64,000 bases of DNA from Streptomyces griseoaurantiacus (GTDB taxonomy: Bacteria > Actinomycetota > Actinomycetes > Streptomycetales > Streptomycetaceae): NCBI GenBank assembly GCA_014656015.1, contig BNBP01000031.1, forward strand, positions 1 through 64,000, written 5' to 3'. The notes below the pieces were generated by a model that worked only from the letters and a program-made list of their open reading frames with translations, did no database searches and was not told the origin of the DNA. Below are positions 25,971 through 33,348 of the stretch, in pieces. The translations under genes and the position numbers were made by a program. Every line of letters begins with the position of its first letter. The first letter of the stretch is position 1.

Positions 25971-26386
25971 GCACCGGCCCGCGGGGCACGGGCCCACGGC
26001 CCGCCGGCCCCCGAGGGGTGCCGGCCCCCGTCGCGCACGGGGGCCCGCCGCACACGCACGCCCGCGGTGCACGCCCGCCCGTGGCGCACGGCGTTCCGGC
26101 AGCGTGTTCCGCCTCCTCCGCACCGCCCTCCGTACGACGCGCGCCCGGCGCGCGCACCCTCGCTCCGCTCCCCGCGCCGAGGCCGTACTCCGGCCCGTGA
26201 CGGGCCTTACCGCGTCCGTCGGTGGGTAACCCATGGGTAATGAGCGCCCGTCCGGCGGTACGTGGTTGGATGCGAGCAGGGCCACGTGCGAAGGGCCGCG
26301 GGGGCGGGACAGGACGAAAGGTCCGTGGCCACGCGGACGTCAGGGAAGCGACAGGCGGGAAGCGCAAGGACTGGCAGGCGGGAATC
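25971..26386. other. Intergenic region, no gene seen
   Basis: 416 bp of very GC-rich DNA with many CCCGC/GCACG-type short repeats. Only the last 170 bp is more balanced and contains direct TGGGTAA repeats around 26223-26240. Open frames continue upstream from the next gene but look unlike protein (Arg/Gly-rich), so I leave them out. Confidence 0.5.
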
Positions 26387-27367
26387 GTGAGGATCTTCGG
26401 CAAGGGACGGCACCGGCCCTCCGCCTCCTGGCGGCAGGCCACCGACCGCGCGTTCACGCTGATAGGGGACGGCCGCTACGAGGACGCGGGCGCGCTGCTG
26501 ACCCGCGCGGCGGACCTGGAACCCTGGCTGTCGGAGTCCTGGTTCAACCTCGCCCTGCTGCACAAGTTCCGGCACGACTGGGAGCAGGCCAGGGCGGCCG
26601 GTCTGCGGGCCGTGGCGCTGCTGGACCGCGAGGCGGGCGCTCCTGACTGGTGGAACGTGGGCATCGCCGCCACCGCCCTGCAGGACTGGCCGCTGGCCCG
26701 CCGCGCCTGGCAGGCCTACGGGCTGCACGTACCGGGCGGTCCGAGCGTCGCCGGTGAGCGGGCCGGGATGGACCTCGGCAGCGCGGCCGTACGGCTCTCG
26801 CCCGAGGGCGAGGCCGAGGTGGTGTGGGGGCGCCGGCTGGACCCCGCGCGCATGGAGGTCCTGTCCATCCCGCTGCCCTCCTCCGGCCGCCGCTGGGGCG
26901 AGGTCGTGCTGCACGACGGGGTGCCCCACGGGGAGCGGACCACGGCCGCCGGGCACGCCTTCCCCGTCTTCGACGAGATCGAACTGTGGGCGCCCTCCCC
27001 GGTGCCCACCTGGGTGGTGCTCCTGGAGGCGGCCACCGAGGAGGACCGCGACGCCCTGGAGCGGCTCGCGGCCGAGGCCGGTTACGCCGCCGAGGACTGG
27101 TCGTCCTCGGTGCGCCTGCTGTGCCGCCTGTGCTCCGAGTCCCGGATGCCCTCCGACGAGGGCGAGGGCGAGCACCTCGACCCGCACGACCACAGCGAAC
27201 CCGGCCATCCCGGGCCGCTCGGCCACCGCACGGACGGCCAGCTCTGGGTGCCCGAGCGCGAGTGCGGTCTCGCGGCGCCCGCGGCGCTGGTGCGCGGACT
27301 GCTCGACGGCTGGGTCGCGGACTCCCCGGACTCGCGCGGCTGGCGGGACCTGGAAGAGGTCTGCTGA
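26387..27367 (+). CDS. TPR-containing protein
   Basis: 326 residues from GTG 26387, giving MRIFGKGRHRPSASWRQATD. The N-terminal half has two or three TPR helices (FTLIGDGRYEDAGALLTRA, SWFNLALLHKFRHDWEQA, WWNVGIAATALQDWPLARRAW). The C-terminal half is an uncharacterised domain ending in LVRGLLDGWVADSPDSRGW, with a His/Asp/Gly-rich loop (LDPHDHSEPGHPG). A longer frame to 26222 exists but encodes a basic low-complexity stretch. It is conserved downstream of rsrA in Streptomyces; function unknown. Confidence 0.8.
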   Translation: MRIFGKGRHRPSASWRQATDRAFTLIGDGRYEDAGALLTRAADLEPWLSESWFNLALLHKFRHDWEQARAAGLRAVALLDREAGAPDWWNVGIAATALQDWPLARRAWQAYGLHVPGGPSVAGERAGMDLGSAAVRLSPEGEAEVVWGRRLDPARMEVLSIPLPSSGRRWGEVVLHDGVPHGERTTAAGHAFPVFDEIELWAPSPVPTWVVLLEAATEEDRDALERLAAEAGYAAEDWSSSVRLLCRLCSESRMPSDEGEGEHLDPHDHSEPGHPGPLGHRTDGQLWVPERECGLAAPAALVRGLLDGWVADSPDSRGWRDLEEVC

Positions 27368-27531
27368 GGCGGAGTGCGGTTCGCGTACGGCGGGGTCCAC
27401 CGAGGCGCTCCTCGCGGGGCGGGCGGCGGCTCCCCTTAGGCTATGCGGGAGAACTCGGCGCCCCCGGGAAGACCTCGGCCCCGAGACGACTCGGTCTCAG
27501 AAGACACAGTGCAGGAAGGCGTACGTCGGCC

Positions 27532-28182
27532 ATGGCCCAGCAGGACACCGATCAGCAGCAGGCGGGCGTGCTCCCCGTCGACGACGAGGGGTACGTCATC
27601 GACACGGAGGACTGCGAGGAGCGCGAGGCCGCCTACCGCGAGCGCGGCACCTCCCGGCCGATCACCGTCGTCGGCAACCCGGTGCTGCACAAGGAGTGCA
27701 AGGACGTCACGGAGTTCGACGAGGAACTGGCGAAGCTGGTCGACGACATGTTCGCCAGCCAGCGCACCGCCGAGGGTGTGGGCCTGGCCGCCAACCAGAT
27801 CGGCGTCGACCGGAAGGTCTTCGTCTACGACTGCCCGGACGACGAGGGCGTGCGGCACGTGGGTGTCGTCTGCAATCCCAAGCTCGTCGAACTGCCCGCC
27901 GAGCGGCGCCGGCTGGACGACAACAACGAGGGCTGCCTGTCCGTGCCGACGGCGTACGTGTCGCTGGCCCGCCCCGACTACGCCGAGGTCACCGGGCAGG
28001 ACGAGAAGGGCAACCCCGTCAGGGTCCGCGGCACCGGCTACTTCGCGCGCTGCCTGCAGCACGAGACGGACCACCTGTACGGGTACCTGTACATCGACCG
28101 GCTCTCCAAGCGCGACCGCAAGGACGCGCTGCGGCAGATGGCGGAGAACGAGCCGCGCTATCCGATCGTGCCGAACGACTGA
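27532..28182 (+). CDS. def: Peptide deformylase
   Basis: 216 residues. It removes formyl from nascent N-terminal formylmethionine. The three deformylase motifs are intact: GVGLAANQIG (about 83-92), EGCLSVP (about 125-131, metal-ligand Cys) and QHETDHL (about 166-172, two His and the catalytic Glu). A 40-residue acidic N-terminal extension precedes the core. ATG at 27532 follows GCAGGAAGG. A strong terminator follows at 28293. Confidence 0.94.
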   Translation: MAQQDTDQQQAGVLPVDDEGYVIDTEDCEEREAAYRERGTSRPITVVGNPVLHKECKDVTEFDEELAKLVDDMFASQRTAEGVGLAANQIGVDRKVFVYDCPDDEGVRHVGVVCNPKLVELPAERRRLDDNNEGCLSVPTAYVSLARPDYAEVTGQDEKGNPVRVRGTGYFARCLQHETDHLYGYLYIDRLSKRDRKDALRQMAENEPRYPIVPND

Positions 28183-28494
28183 TCCGCACGATCGAAGCAG
28201 ACCGATTCCGATCGAATCTGATCGTATTTTAGTCAAGTCAGACTGATTGAAGGCTGAATAAAACCGCCTCAGAGTGATCGTGGTGATGTTCACGGCGCCC
28301 GGCCGGGAGACCCTCTCCCGGCCGGGCGCCGTTCTATGTATGTTCAAGTGCCACGTACGCGAGGAACATGCCAAATCCATTCCCAAAGTGGTCAGTTGTG
28401 TAGCTGAATGGAAAGTGCGGGGATACGCAAGGGCGCGCGCCCGGGCACGGGGGGAGCGGTGCGACGCCGACCGGCTGCTGAGAGGGGTTTGTTC
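28183..28494. other. Intergenic region: AT-richer patch, terminator and epi-isozizaene synthase upstream region
   Basis: No gene. At 28190-28262 the base composition drops to near 45% GC, with three GATCG copies (a fourth lies just inside def). The def terminator follows, then about 160 bp that must hold the promoter of the terpene synthase operon; no clear -35/-10 was found. Confidence 0.55.
28293..28331 (+). terminator. Terminator of def
   Basis: A perfect 18-bp inverted repeat (28293-28310 with 28314-28331) with a 3-base loop, followed by TTCTATGTATGTTC. Confidence 0.88.
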
Positions 28495-29580
28495 GTGCCA
28501 GCTTTCCCACACAGCACTTCACCCACCACCACCGCGGTCGCGGTTCCACCGGCGCTCTCGCTGCCGGTGATCGAGGCCGCGTTTCCCCGGCAACGGCATC
28601 CGTATTGGCCCCGGCTCCAGGAGAACACCCGTTCCTGGCTGCTGGAAAAGCGGCTGATGCCGGAGGACAAGGTGCGCGAATATGCCGACGGTCTGTGCTA
28701 CACGGACTTGATGGCCGGCTACTACCTCGGCGCCCCCGACGACGTGCTCCAGGCGATAGCGGATTACAGCGCCTGGTTCTTCGTCTGGGACGACCGGCAC
28801 GACCGCGACGTGGTCCACCGCAGGCCCGCCGCCTGGCGCCGCCTGCGGGTCCGGCTGCACACGGCCCTGGACTCACCCACGTCCCATCTGCACCACCAGG
28901 ACCCGCTGGTCGCGGGCTTCGCCGACAGCGTGCTGCGCCTGTACGCCTTCTGCGGACGGGCGTGGAACGCTCGCTTCGCCCGCCACTTCCACGCCGTGAT
29001 CGAGGCCTACGACCGGGAGTTCCGCAACCGCCTGCGCGGCCGGGTCCCCACGGTCGAGGAATACCTCGAACTGCGCCGGCTCACCTTCGCCCACTGGATC
29101 TGGACCGATCTGCTCGAACCGAGCGCGGGACGGGAATTACCGGATACGGTACGGAAACATCCCGCCTACCGAAGGGCCGCACTGCTCAGCCAGGAATTCG
29201 CCGCCTGGTACAACGATCTGTGCTCGCTCCCCAAGGAAATCGCGGGAAACGAGGTGCACAATCTCGGTATCAGTCTCGTACGGCACCGGAAGATGACACT
29301 TCCGGAAGCCGTCACGGAACTTCGGCGGCGTATCACGGACTGCATAGACGAATTCCTGATCGCCGAGCGTGAGGCCCTGCGCTTCGCCGACACGCTCGAC
29401 GACGGCACCGTCCCCGGCAAGGAACTCAGCATCGCCGTGAAGTCCTGCGTCATCAATATGCGGAACTGGTTCAGCGCCGTCTACTGGTTCCACCACGAAT
29501 CCGGCCGGTACCGCGTCGACGCCTGGGAGGACAGCGCCACACCCCCGTACGTCACGAACGAAACGGAAGGTGAGAAATGA
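28495..29580 (+). CDS. cyc1: Epi-isozizaene synthase (sesquiterpene cyclase)
   Basis: 361 residues, the same length as the S. coelicolor enzyme. It cyclises farnesyl diphosphate to epi-isozizaene, the first step of albaflavenone synthesis. The aspartate-rich motif D99DRHD is preceded by Phe95-Phe96, active-site contour residues at the known positions. The Mg-binding NSE motif is NDLCSLPKE near residue 240. RY near the C-terminus (HESGRYRVD) is the diphosphate sensor. GTG at 28495 is the start that gives the orthologous length. Its stop overlaps the P450 start (ATGA), so the two are coupled. Confidence 0.95.
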   Translation: MPAFPHSTSPTTTAVAVPPALSLPVIEAAFPRQRHPYWPRLQENTRSWLLEKRLMPEDKVREYADGLCYTDLMAGYYLGAPDDVLQAIADYSAWFFVWDDRHDRDVVHRRPAAWRRLRVRLHTALDSPTSHLHHQDPLVAGFADSVLRLYAFCGRAWNARFARHFHAVIEAYDREFRNRLRGRVPTVEEYLELRRLTFAHWIWTDLLEPSAGRELPDTVRKHPAYRRAALLSQEFAAWYNDLCSLPKEIAGNEVHNLGISLVRHRKMTLPEAVTELRRRITDCIDEFLIAEREALRFADTLDDGTVPGKELSIAVKSCVINMRNWFSAVYWFHHESGRYRVDAWEDSATPPYVTNETEGEK

Positions 29581-30959
29581 CCCTGGAATCGAGCATCCAG
29601 CCGACGGCACCCGAGCCCCGCACCGCCGCCCCGCTGCCCCAGCCGCCCCTGGCGGGCGGCGCCGTCCCGCTCCTCGGCCACGGCTGGAAACTGGTGCGCG
29701 ACCCCCTCGGCTTCCTCTCCCGGCTGCGCGCCCACGGGGACGTCGTACGGCTCACCCTGGGCCCGAAGACCGTGTACGCCGTCACCACCCCCGAGCTCAC
29801 CGGCGCCGTCGCCCTCAGCCCCGACTACAAGATCGGCGGCCCGCTCTGGGAGTCCCTGGAGGGCCTGCTCGGCAAGGAGGGCGTCGCCACCGCCAACGGG
29901 CCCACCCACCGGCGGCAGCGGCGCACCATCCAGCCCGCCTTCCGGCTCGACGCGATCCCCGCGTACGGCCCGGTCATGGAGGAGGAGGCGCACGCCCTCA
30001 CGACGCGCTGGCGCCCCGGCGAGACCGTCGACTGCACCTCCGAGTCCTTCCGGATAGCCGTGCGCATCGCCGCCCGCTGCCTGCTGCGCGGCGGCTTCAT
30101 GGACGAGCGCGCCGAACGGCTGTGCCTCGCCCTCGCCACCGTCTTCCGCGGCATGTACCGGCGCATGGTGATACCCGCCGGACCGCTCTACCGGCTGCCG
30201 CTCCCGGGCAACCGCGCATTCGACCGGGCACTGGCCGATCTGCACCTCCTGGTCGACGAGATCATCGCCGAACGCCGGGCGTCCGGTGAAACGCCGGACG
30301 ATTTGCTGACCGCATTGCTGGCGGCGAAGGACGGGAATGGCGAGCCCATCGGGGAACAGGAGATCCACGACCAGGTCGTCGCGATACTCACCCCCGGCAG
30401 CGAAACCGTCGCCTCCACGGTCATGTGGCTGCTCCAGGTTCTCGCGGCCCACCCGGAACAGGCCGAAAAGGTGAGCGCCGAGGTCGAATCCGTCACCGGC
30501 GGGCGGCCCGTCGCATTCGGCGACGTACGCCGCCTGACCCACACCAACAATGTCGTCGTCGAGGCGATGCGGCTGCGGCCCGCGGTATGGATCCTCACCC
30601 GCCGGGCGGTCGTCGACACCGAACTCGGCGGCTTCCGCATTCCGGCCGGCGCCGACATCGTGTACAGCCCGTACGCGATCCAGCGCGACCCCGAGTCCTA
30701 CGAGCGGAACCTGGAGTTCGACCCCGACCGGTGGCTCCCGGAGCGGGCCAAGGCCGTGCCCAGGCACGCCATGAGCCCCTTCAGCACCGGCAACCGCAAG
30801 TGTCCCAGCGACCACTTCTCCATGGCCCAGCTCACGCTGATCACGGCCACGGTGGCGCGCACCTGGCGCCTCGAACAGGTGGCGGGTTCGAACGACACGA
30901 CCCGGGTGGGCATCACCCTGCGCCCGCACCGGCTGCTGCTCAGGCCCGTCCTCCGGTGA
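29577..30959 (+). CDS. cyp170A: Cytochrome P450 CYP170A (albaflavenone monooxygenase)
   Basis: 460 residues. Oxidises epi-isozizaene via albaflavenols to albaflavenone. P450 features are the I-helix ILTPGSETVAS (Ser/Glu in place of the usual AGxxT), ExxR in VVEAMRLRP, and the heme-cysteine loop FSTGNRKCPSD. No membrane anchor, as usual for bacterial P450s. S. coelicolor CYP170A1 also makes farnesene through an Asp-rich site; here nearby acidic stretches read DDLLT and KDGNGEP, so that side activity is uncertain. Electron partners (ferredoxin/reductase) are not encoded nearby. Confidence 0.94.
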   Translation: MTLESSIQPTAPEPRTAAPLPQPPLAGGAVPLLGHGWKLVRDPLGFLSRLRAHGDVVRLTLGPKTVYAVTTPELTGAVALSPDYKIGGPLWESLEGLLGKEGVATANGPTHRRQRRTIQPAFRLDAIPAYGPVMEEEAHALTTRWRPGETVDCTSESFRIAVRIAARCLLRGGFMDERAERLCLALATVFRGMYRRMVIPAGPLYRLPLPGNRAFDRALADLHLLVDEIIAERRASGETPDDLLTALLAAKDGNGEPIGEQEIHDQVVAILTPGSETVASTVMWLLQVLAAHPEQAEKVSAEVESVTGGRPVAFGDVRRLTHTNNVVVEAMRLRPAVWILTRRAVVDTELGGFRIPAGADIVYSPYAIQRDPESYERNLEFDPDRWLPERAKAVPRHAMSPFSTGNRKCPSDHFSMAQLTLITATVARTWRLEQVAGSNDTTRVGITLRPHRLLLRPVLR

Positions 30960-30987
30960 GGCCGGGGCCCGCGCGGAGCTGACGCGC

Positions 30988-31032
30988 CCGAGGGGGCGGG
31001 TGCCCGGCACGTCGGGACACCCGCCCCCTCGG
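30988..31032. terminator. Bidirectional terminator between CYP170A and nrdS
   Basis: Long stem: CCGAGGGGGCGGGTG pairs with CACCCGCCCCCTCGG (30988-31002 with 31018-31032), extended by CCCG/CGGG with one bulge, loop of six bases. It serves the two convergent operons. Confidence 0.85.
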
Positions 31033-31033
31033 C

Positions 31034-32017
31034 TCAGGCCGCCGTCTCCGGCTCCTCGGCGCCGGGCCCCCGGAACGTGCGCCGGTACGCCTGCGGGGTC
31101 GTGCCCAGCGTGCGCACGAACTGGTGCCGCAGCGACGCCGCGTTGCCGAAGCCGGTGCGGCCCGCGATCGCGTCCGTCGTCTCGTCGGTGCCCTCGAGGA
31201 GCCGCTGCGCGAGCAGCACCCGCTGGCGCAGGATCCAGCGGTACGGAGTGGTGCCCGTCTCCTGCTGGAAGCGGCGGGCGAAGGTGCGCGGCGACATGTG
31301 GGCGCGGGCGGCGAGCTGCTCGACGGTGACCTCCTCGTCGAGGTGCCGCTCCATCCAGACGAGCACCTCGCCGACGGTGTCGCACCGGTTCCTCGGCAGC
31401 GGGCGCTCGATGAACTGGGCCTGACCGCCGTCCCGGTGGGGCGGCACCACCATGCGCCGGGCGATCCGGTTGGCGACCTCCGGGCCCTGCTCCTTGCGCA
31501 CCAGGTGCAGACAGGCGTCGATCCCGGCGGCCGTGCCGGCGGAGGTGATCACCGGGTCCTCGTCCACGTACAGCACGTCCGGCTCGACCCGCGCCCGCGG
31601 GTAGCGCCGGGCGAGGTTGTCCGCGTGCCGCCAGTGCGCCGCGCAGCGCCGGTCGTCCAGCAGCCCGGCGGCGCCCAGCGCGAAGACGCCGGAGCAGACA
31701 CTGAGCACCCGGGTGCCCCGCCCGGCGGCCTCGCGCAGCGCCTGGAGCAGCTCGGGCGGGAAGTCGCGGGTCTCGAAGCCGTCGCCCGCGGGCACGGCGA
31801 CCAGGTCGGCCTCCGCCAGCCGCTCCAGGCCGTACGGCGTGGAGAAGGTCAGGCCCGGCACATGGGTGCCGAGCCGCGGGCCCTCGGCGGAGACCACCGC
31901 GAAGTCGTAGACGGGCAGCCCCTCGTCGCTCCGGTCGATCCCGAAGACCTCGCAGACGACGGCCAGTTCGAAGGGGTGTACGCCGTCCAGCATGACGGCG
32001 GCGACATTGCGCAGCAT
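31034..32017 (-). CDS. nrdS: NrdS, AraC-like regulator with DJ-1/PfpI-type N-domain
   Basis: 327 residues. The N-terminal glutamine-amidotransferase-like (DJ-1/PfpI) domain has the nucleophile-elbow motif VLSVCSGVFALGAAGLL near residue 105. The C-terminal AraC DNA-binding domain has two helix-turn-helices (about 235-310: VEQLAARAHMSPRTFARRFQQETG, FGNAASLRHQFVRTLG). It is third in the leftward nrdA-nrdB-nrdS cluster, the order known in S. coelicolor. The 287-bp gap after nrdB is unusually wide for one operon and holds a small plus-strand frame. Whether it regulates nrd genes here is not shown by sequence. Confidence 0.87.
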   Translation of the reverse strand: MLRNVAAVMLDGVHPFELAVVCEVFGIDRSDEGLPVYDFAVVSAEGPRLGTHVPGLTFSTPYGLERLAEADLVAVPAGDGFETRDFPPELLQALREAAGRGTRVLSVCSGVFALGAAGLLDDRRCAAHWRHADNLARRYPRARVEPDVLYVDEDPVITSAGTAAGIDACLHLVRKEQGPEVANRIARRMVVPPHRDGGQAQFIERPLPRNRCDTVGEVLVWMERHLDEEVTVEQLAARAHMSPRTFARRFQQETGTTPYRWILRQRVLLAQRLLEGTDETTDAIAGRTGFGNAASLRHQFVRTLGTTPQAYRRTFRGPGAEEPETAA

Positions 32018-32110
32018 GGGGACAGTGTGCCGCGACGGTGGCAGGAAATCGAGGGTGTGCGGCAGTCCTGCCACTGACGCCGGGCGGCCGGCGGCGCGAA
32101 GGTGGAACAC

Positions 32111-32392
32111 ATGAACACGACACACGCACAGGCACTCGTCGGAATGCTGGCCGTCCTCGGCCTCCTCGTCCTGATCACCCTGCCCGCCCTGACCGGCGTG
32201 GTCCACGACTGGCGCGTGGACCGGCAGATCAGGGCGGCCCGTCAGGAGCGGGAGGCGCAGGAGCGGGGGGAGCGGAGTGAGGAGCGGAAGGCGGCGGGAA
32301 GCGCTCAGAAGTCCTCGTCGAAGCCGACCGAGCCCTCCACCGCCACCTGGTACGCCGAGGCCCGCCGTTCGAAGAAGTTGGTCAGCTCCTGA
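32111..32392 (+). CDS. Probable small single-pass membrane protein
   Basis: 93 residues from ATG 32111 (GAAGGTGG at 8 bases upstream). One clear transmembrane helix (about 8-30, LVGMLAVLGLLVLITLPALT) is followed by a charged helical segment rich in Arg/Glu (about 35-65). The last 88 bases lie antisense over the nrdB 3' end, so the C-terminal third may be a by-product of nrdB sequence. It is divergent from nrdS. The membrane helix argues for a real gene, but no homologue family comes to mind. Confidence 0.5.
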   Translation: MNTTHAQALVGMLAVLGLLVLITLPALTGVVHDWRVDRQIRAARQEREAQERGERSEERKAAGSAQKSSSKPTEPSTATWYAEARRSKKLVSS

Positions 32393-33348
32393 ACACCCTG
32401 GAGCTCCATGAAGGAGAACGGGTTCTCCGAGCCGTACACCGGCGCGAAGCCGAGCCGCACCAGCCGCTGGTCGGCGACGCACTGAAGGTACTGCCGCATG
32501 GACTCGGTGTTCATCCCCGGGAGGCCGTCGCCGCAGAGATCGCGGGCGAACTGCAGCTCCGCCTCGACGGCCTCCCTCAGCATGTCGGTCACCTGCCGCC
32601 CCAGCTCCTCGTCGAAGAGGCCGGGCTCCTCCTTGCGGACGGTGTCGACCACGTCGAACGCGAAGGACATGTGCATCGTCTCGTCCCGGAAGACCCAGTT
32701 GGTGCCGGTGGCCAGACCGTGCAGCAGCCCCCGGCCGCGGAACCAGTAGACGTAGGCGAACGCCCCGTAGAAGAACAGCCCCTCGATGCACGCCGCGAAG
32801 CAGATCAGGTTCAGCAGGAAGCGCCGGCGGTCGGAGCGCGTCTCCAGTCGGTCGAGCCTCTCCACGGAGTCCATCCACCGGAAGCAGAACTCCGCCTTCT
32901 CACGGATCGACGGGATGTTCTCCACCGCCGCGAAGGCCGCCGCCCGGTCGTCCGGATCGGGCAGGTAGGTGTCCAGCAGGGTCAGATAGAACTGGACGTG
33001 CACGGCCTCCTCGAACAGCTGCCTGCTCAGGTACAGCCGCGCCTCGGGCGAGTTGATGTGCTTGTAGAGGGTCAGCACCAGGTTGTTGGCCACGATCGAG
33101 TCGCCCGTCGCGAAGAACGCGACCAGCCGGCCGATCAGATGCCGTTCGGCGGGCGTGAGCTTCGCGAGGTCGGCGACGTCGGAGTGGAGGTCGACCTCCT
33201 CCACGTGCCAGGTGTTCTTGATGGCGTCCCGGTAGCGCTCGTAGAAGTCGGGGTAGCGCATGGGACGCAGGGTGAGCTCGAAGCCGGGGTCGAGCAGGTT
33301 CTTGACCGCCCCGACGGCGTCCGTGGTGGTGTCCGGGTGGGTGTTCAC
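32305..33348 (-). CDS. nrdB: Class Ia ribonucleotide reductase small subunit NrdB
   Basis: 347 residues of the ferritin-like R2 fold. Diiron ligands are Glu/His in LFEEAVHVQFY (about 112-122) and FRDETMHMSF (about 220-229). The radical tyrosine is present four residues after the first histidine (HVQFY), so this is the tyrosyl-radical form, not the Tyr-less class Ic. The C-terminal peptide SVGFDEDF ends in the acidic tail that docks on NrdA. The GTG start overlaps the nrdA stop (GTGA). Confidence 0.95.
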   Translation of the reverse strand: MNTHPDTTTDAVGAVKNLLDPGFELTLRPMRYPDFYERYRDAIKNTWHVEEVDLHSDVADLAKLTPAERHLIGRLVAFFATGDSIVANNLVLTLYKHINSPEARLYLSRQLFEEAVHVQFYLTLLDTYLPDPDDRAAAFAAVENIPSIREKAEFCFRWMDSVERLDRLETRSDRRRFLLNLICFAACIEGLFFYGAFAYVYWFRGRGLLHGLATGTNWVFRDETMHMSFAFDVVDTVRKEEPGLFDEELGRQVTDMLREAVEAELQFARDLCGDGLPGMNTESMRQYLQCVADQRLVRLGFAPVYGSENPFSFMELQGVQELTNFFERRASAYQVAVEGSVGFDEDF

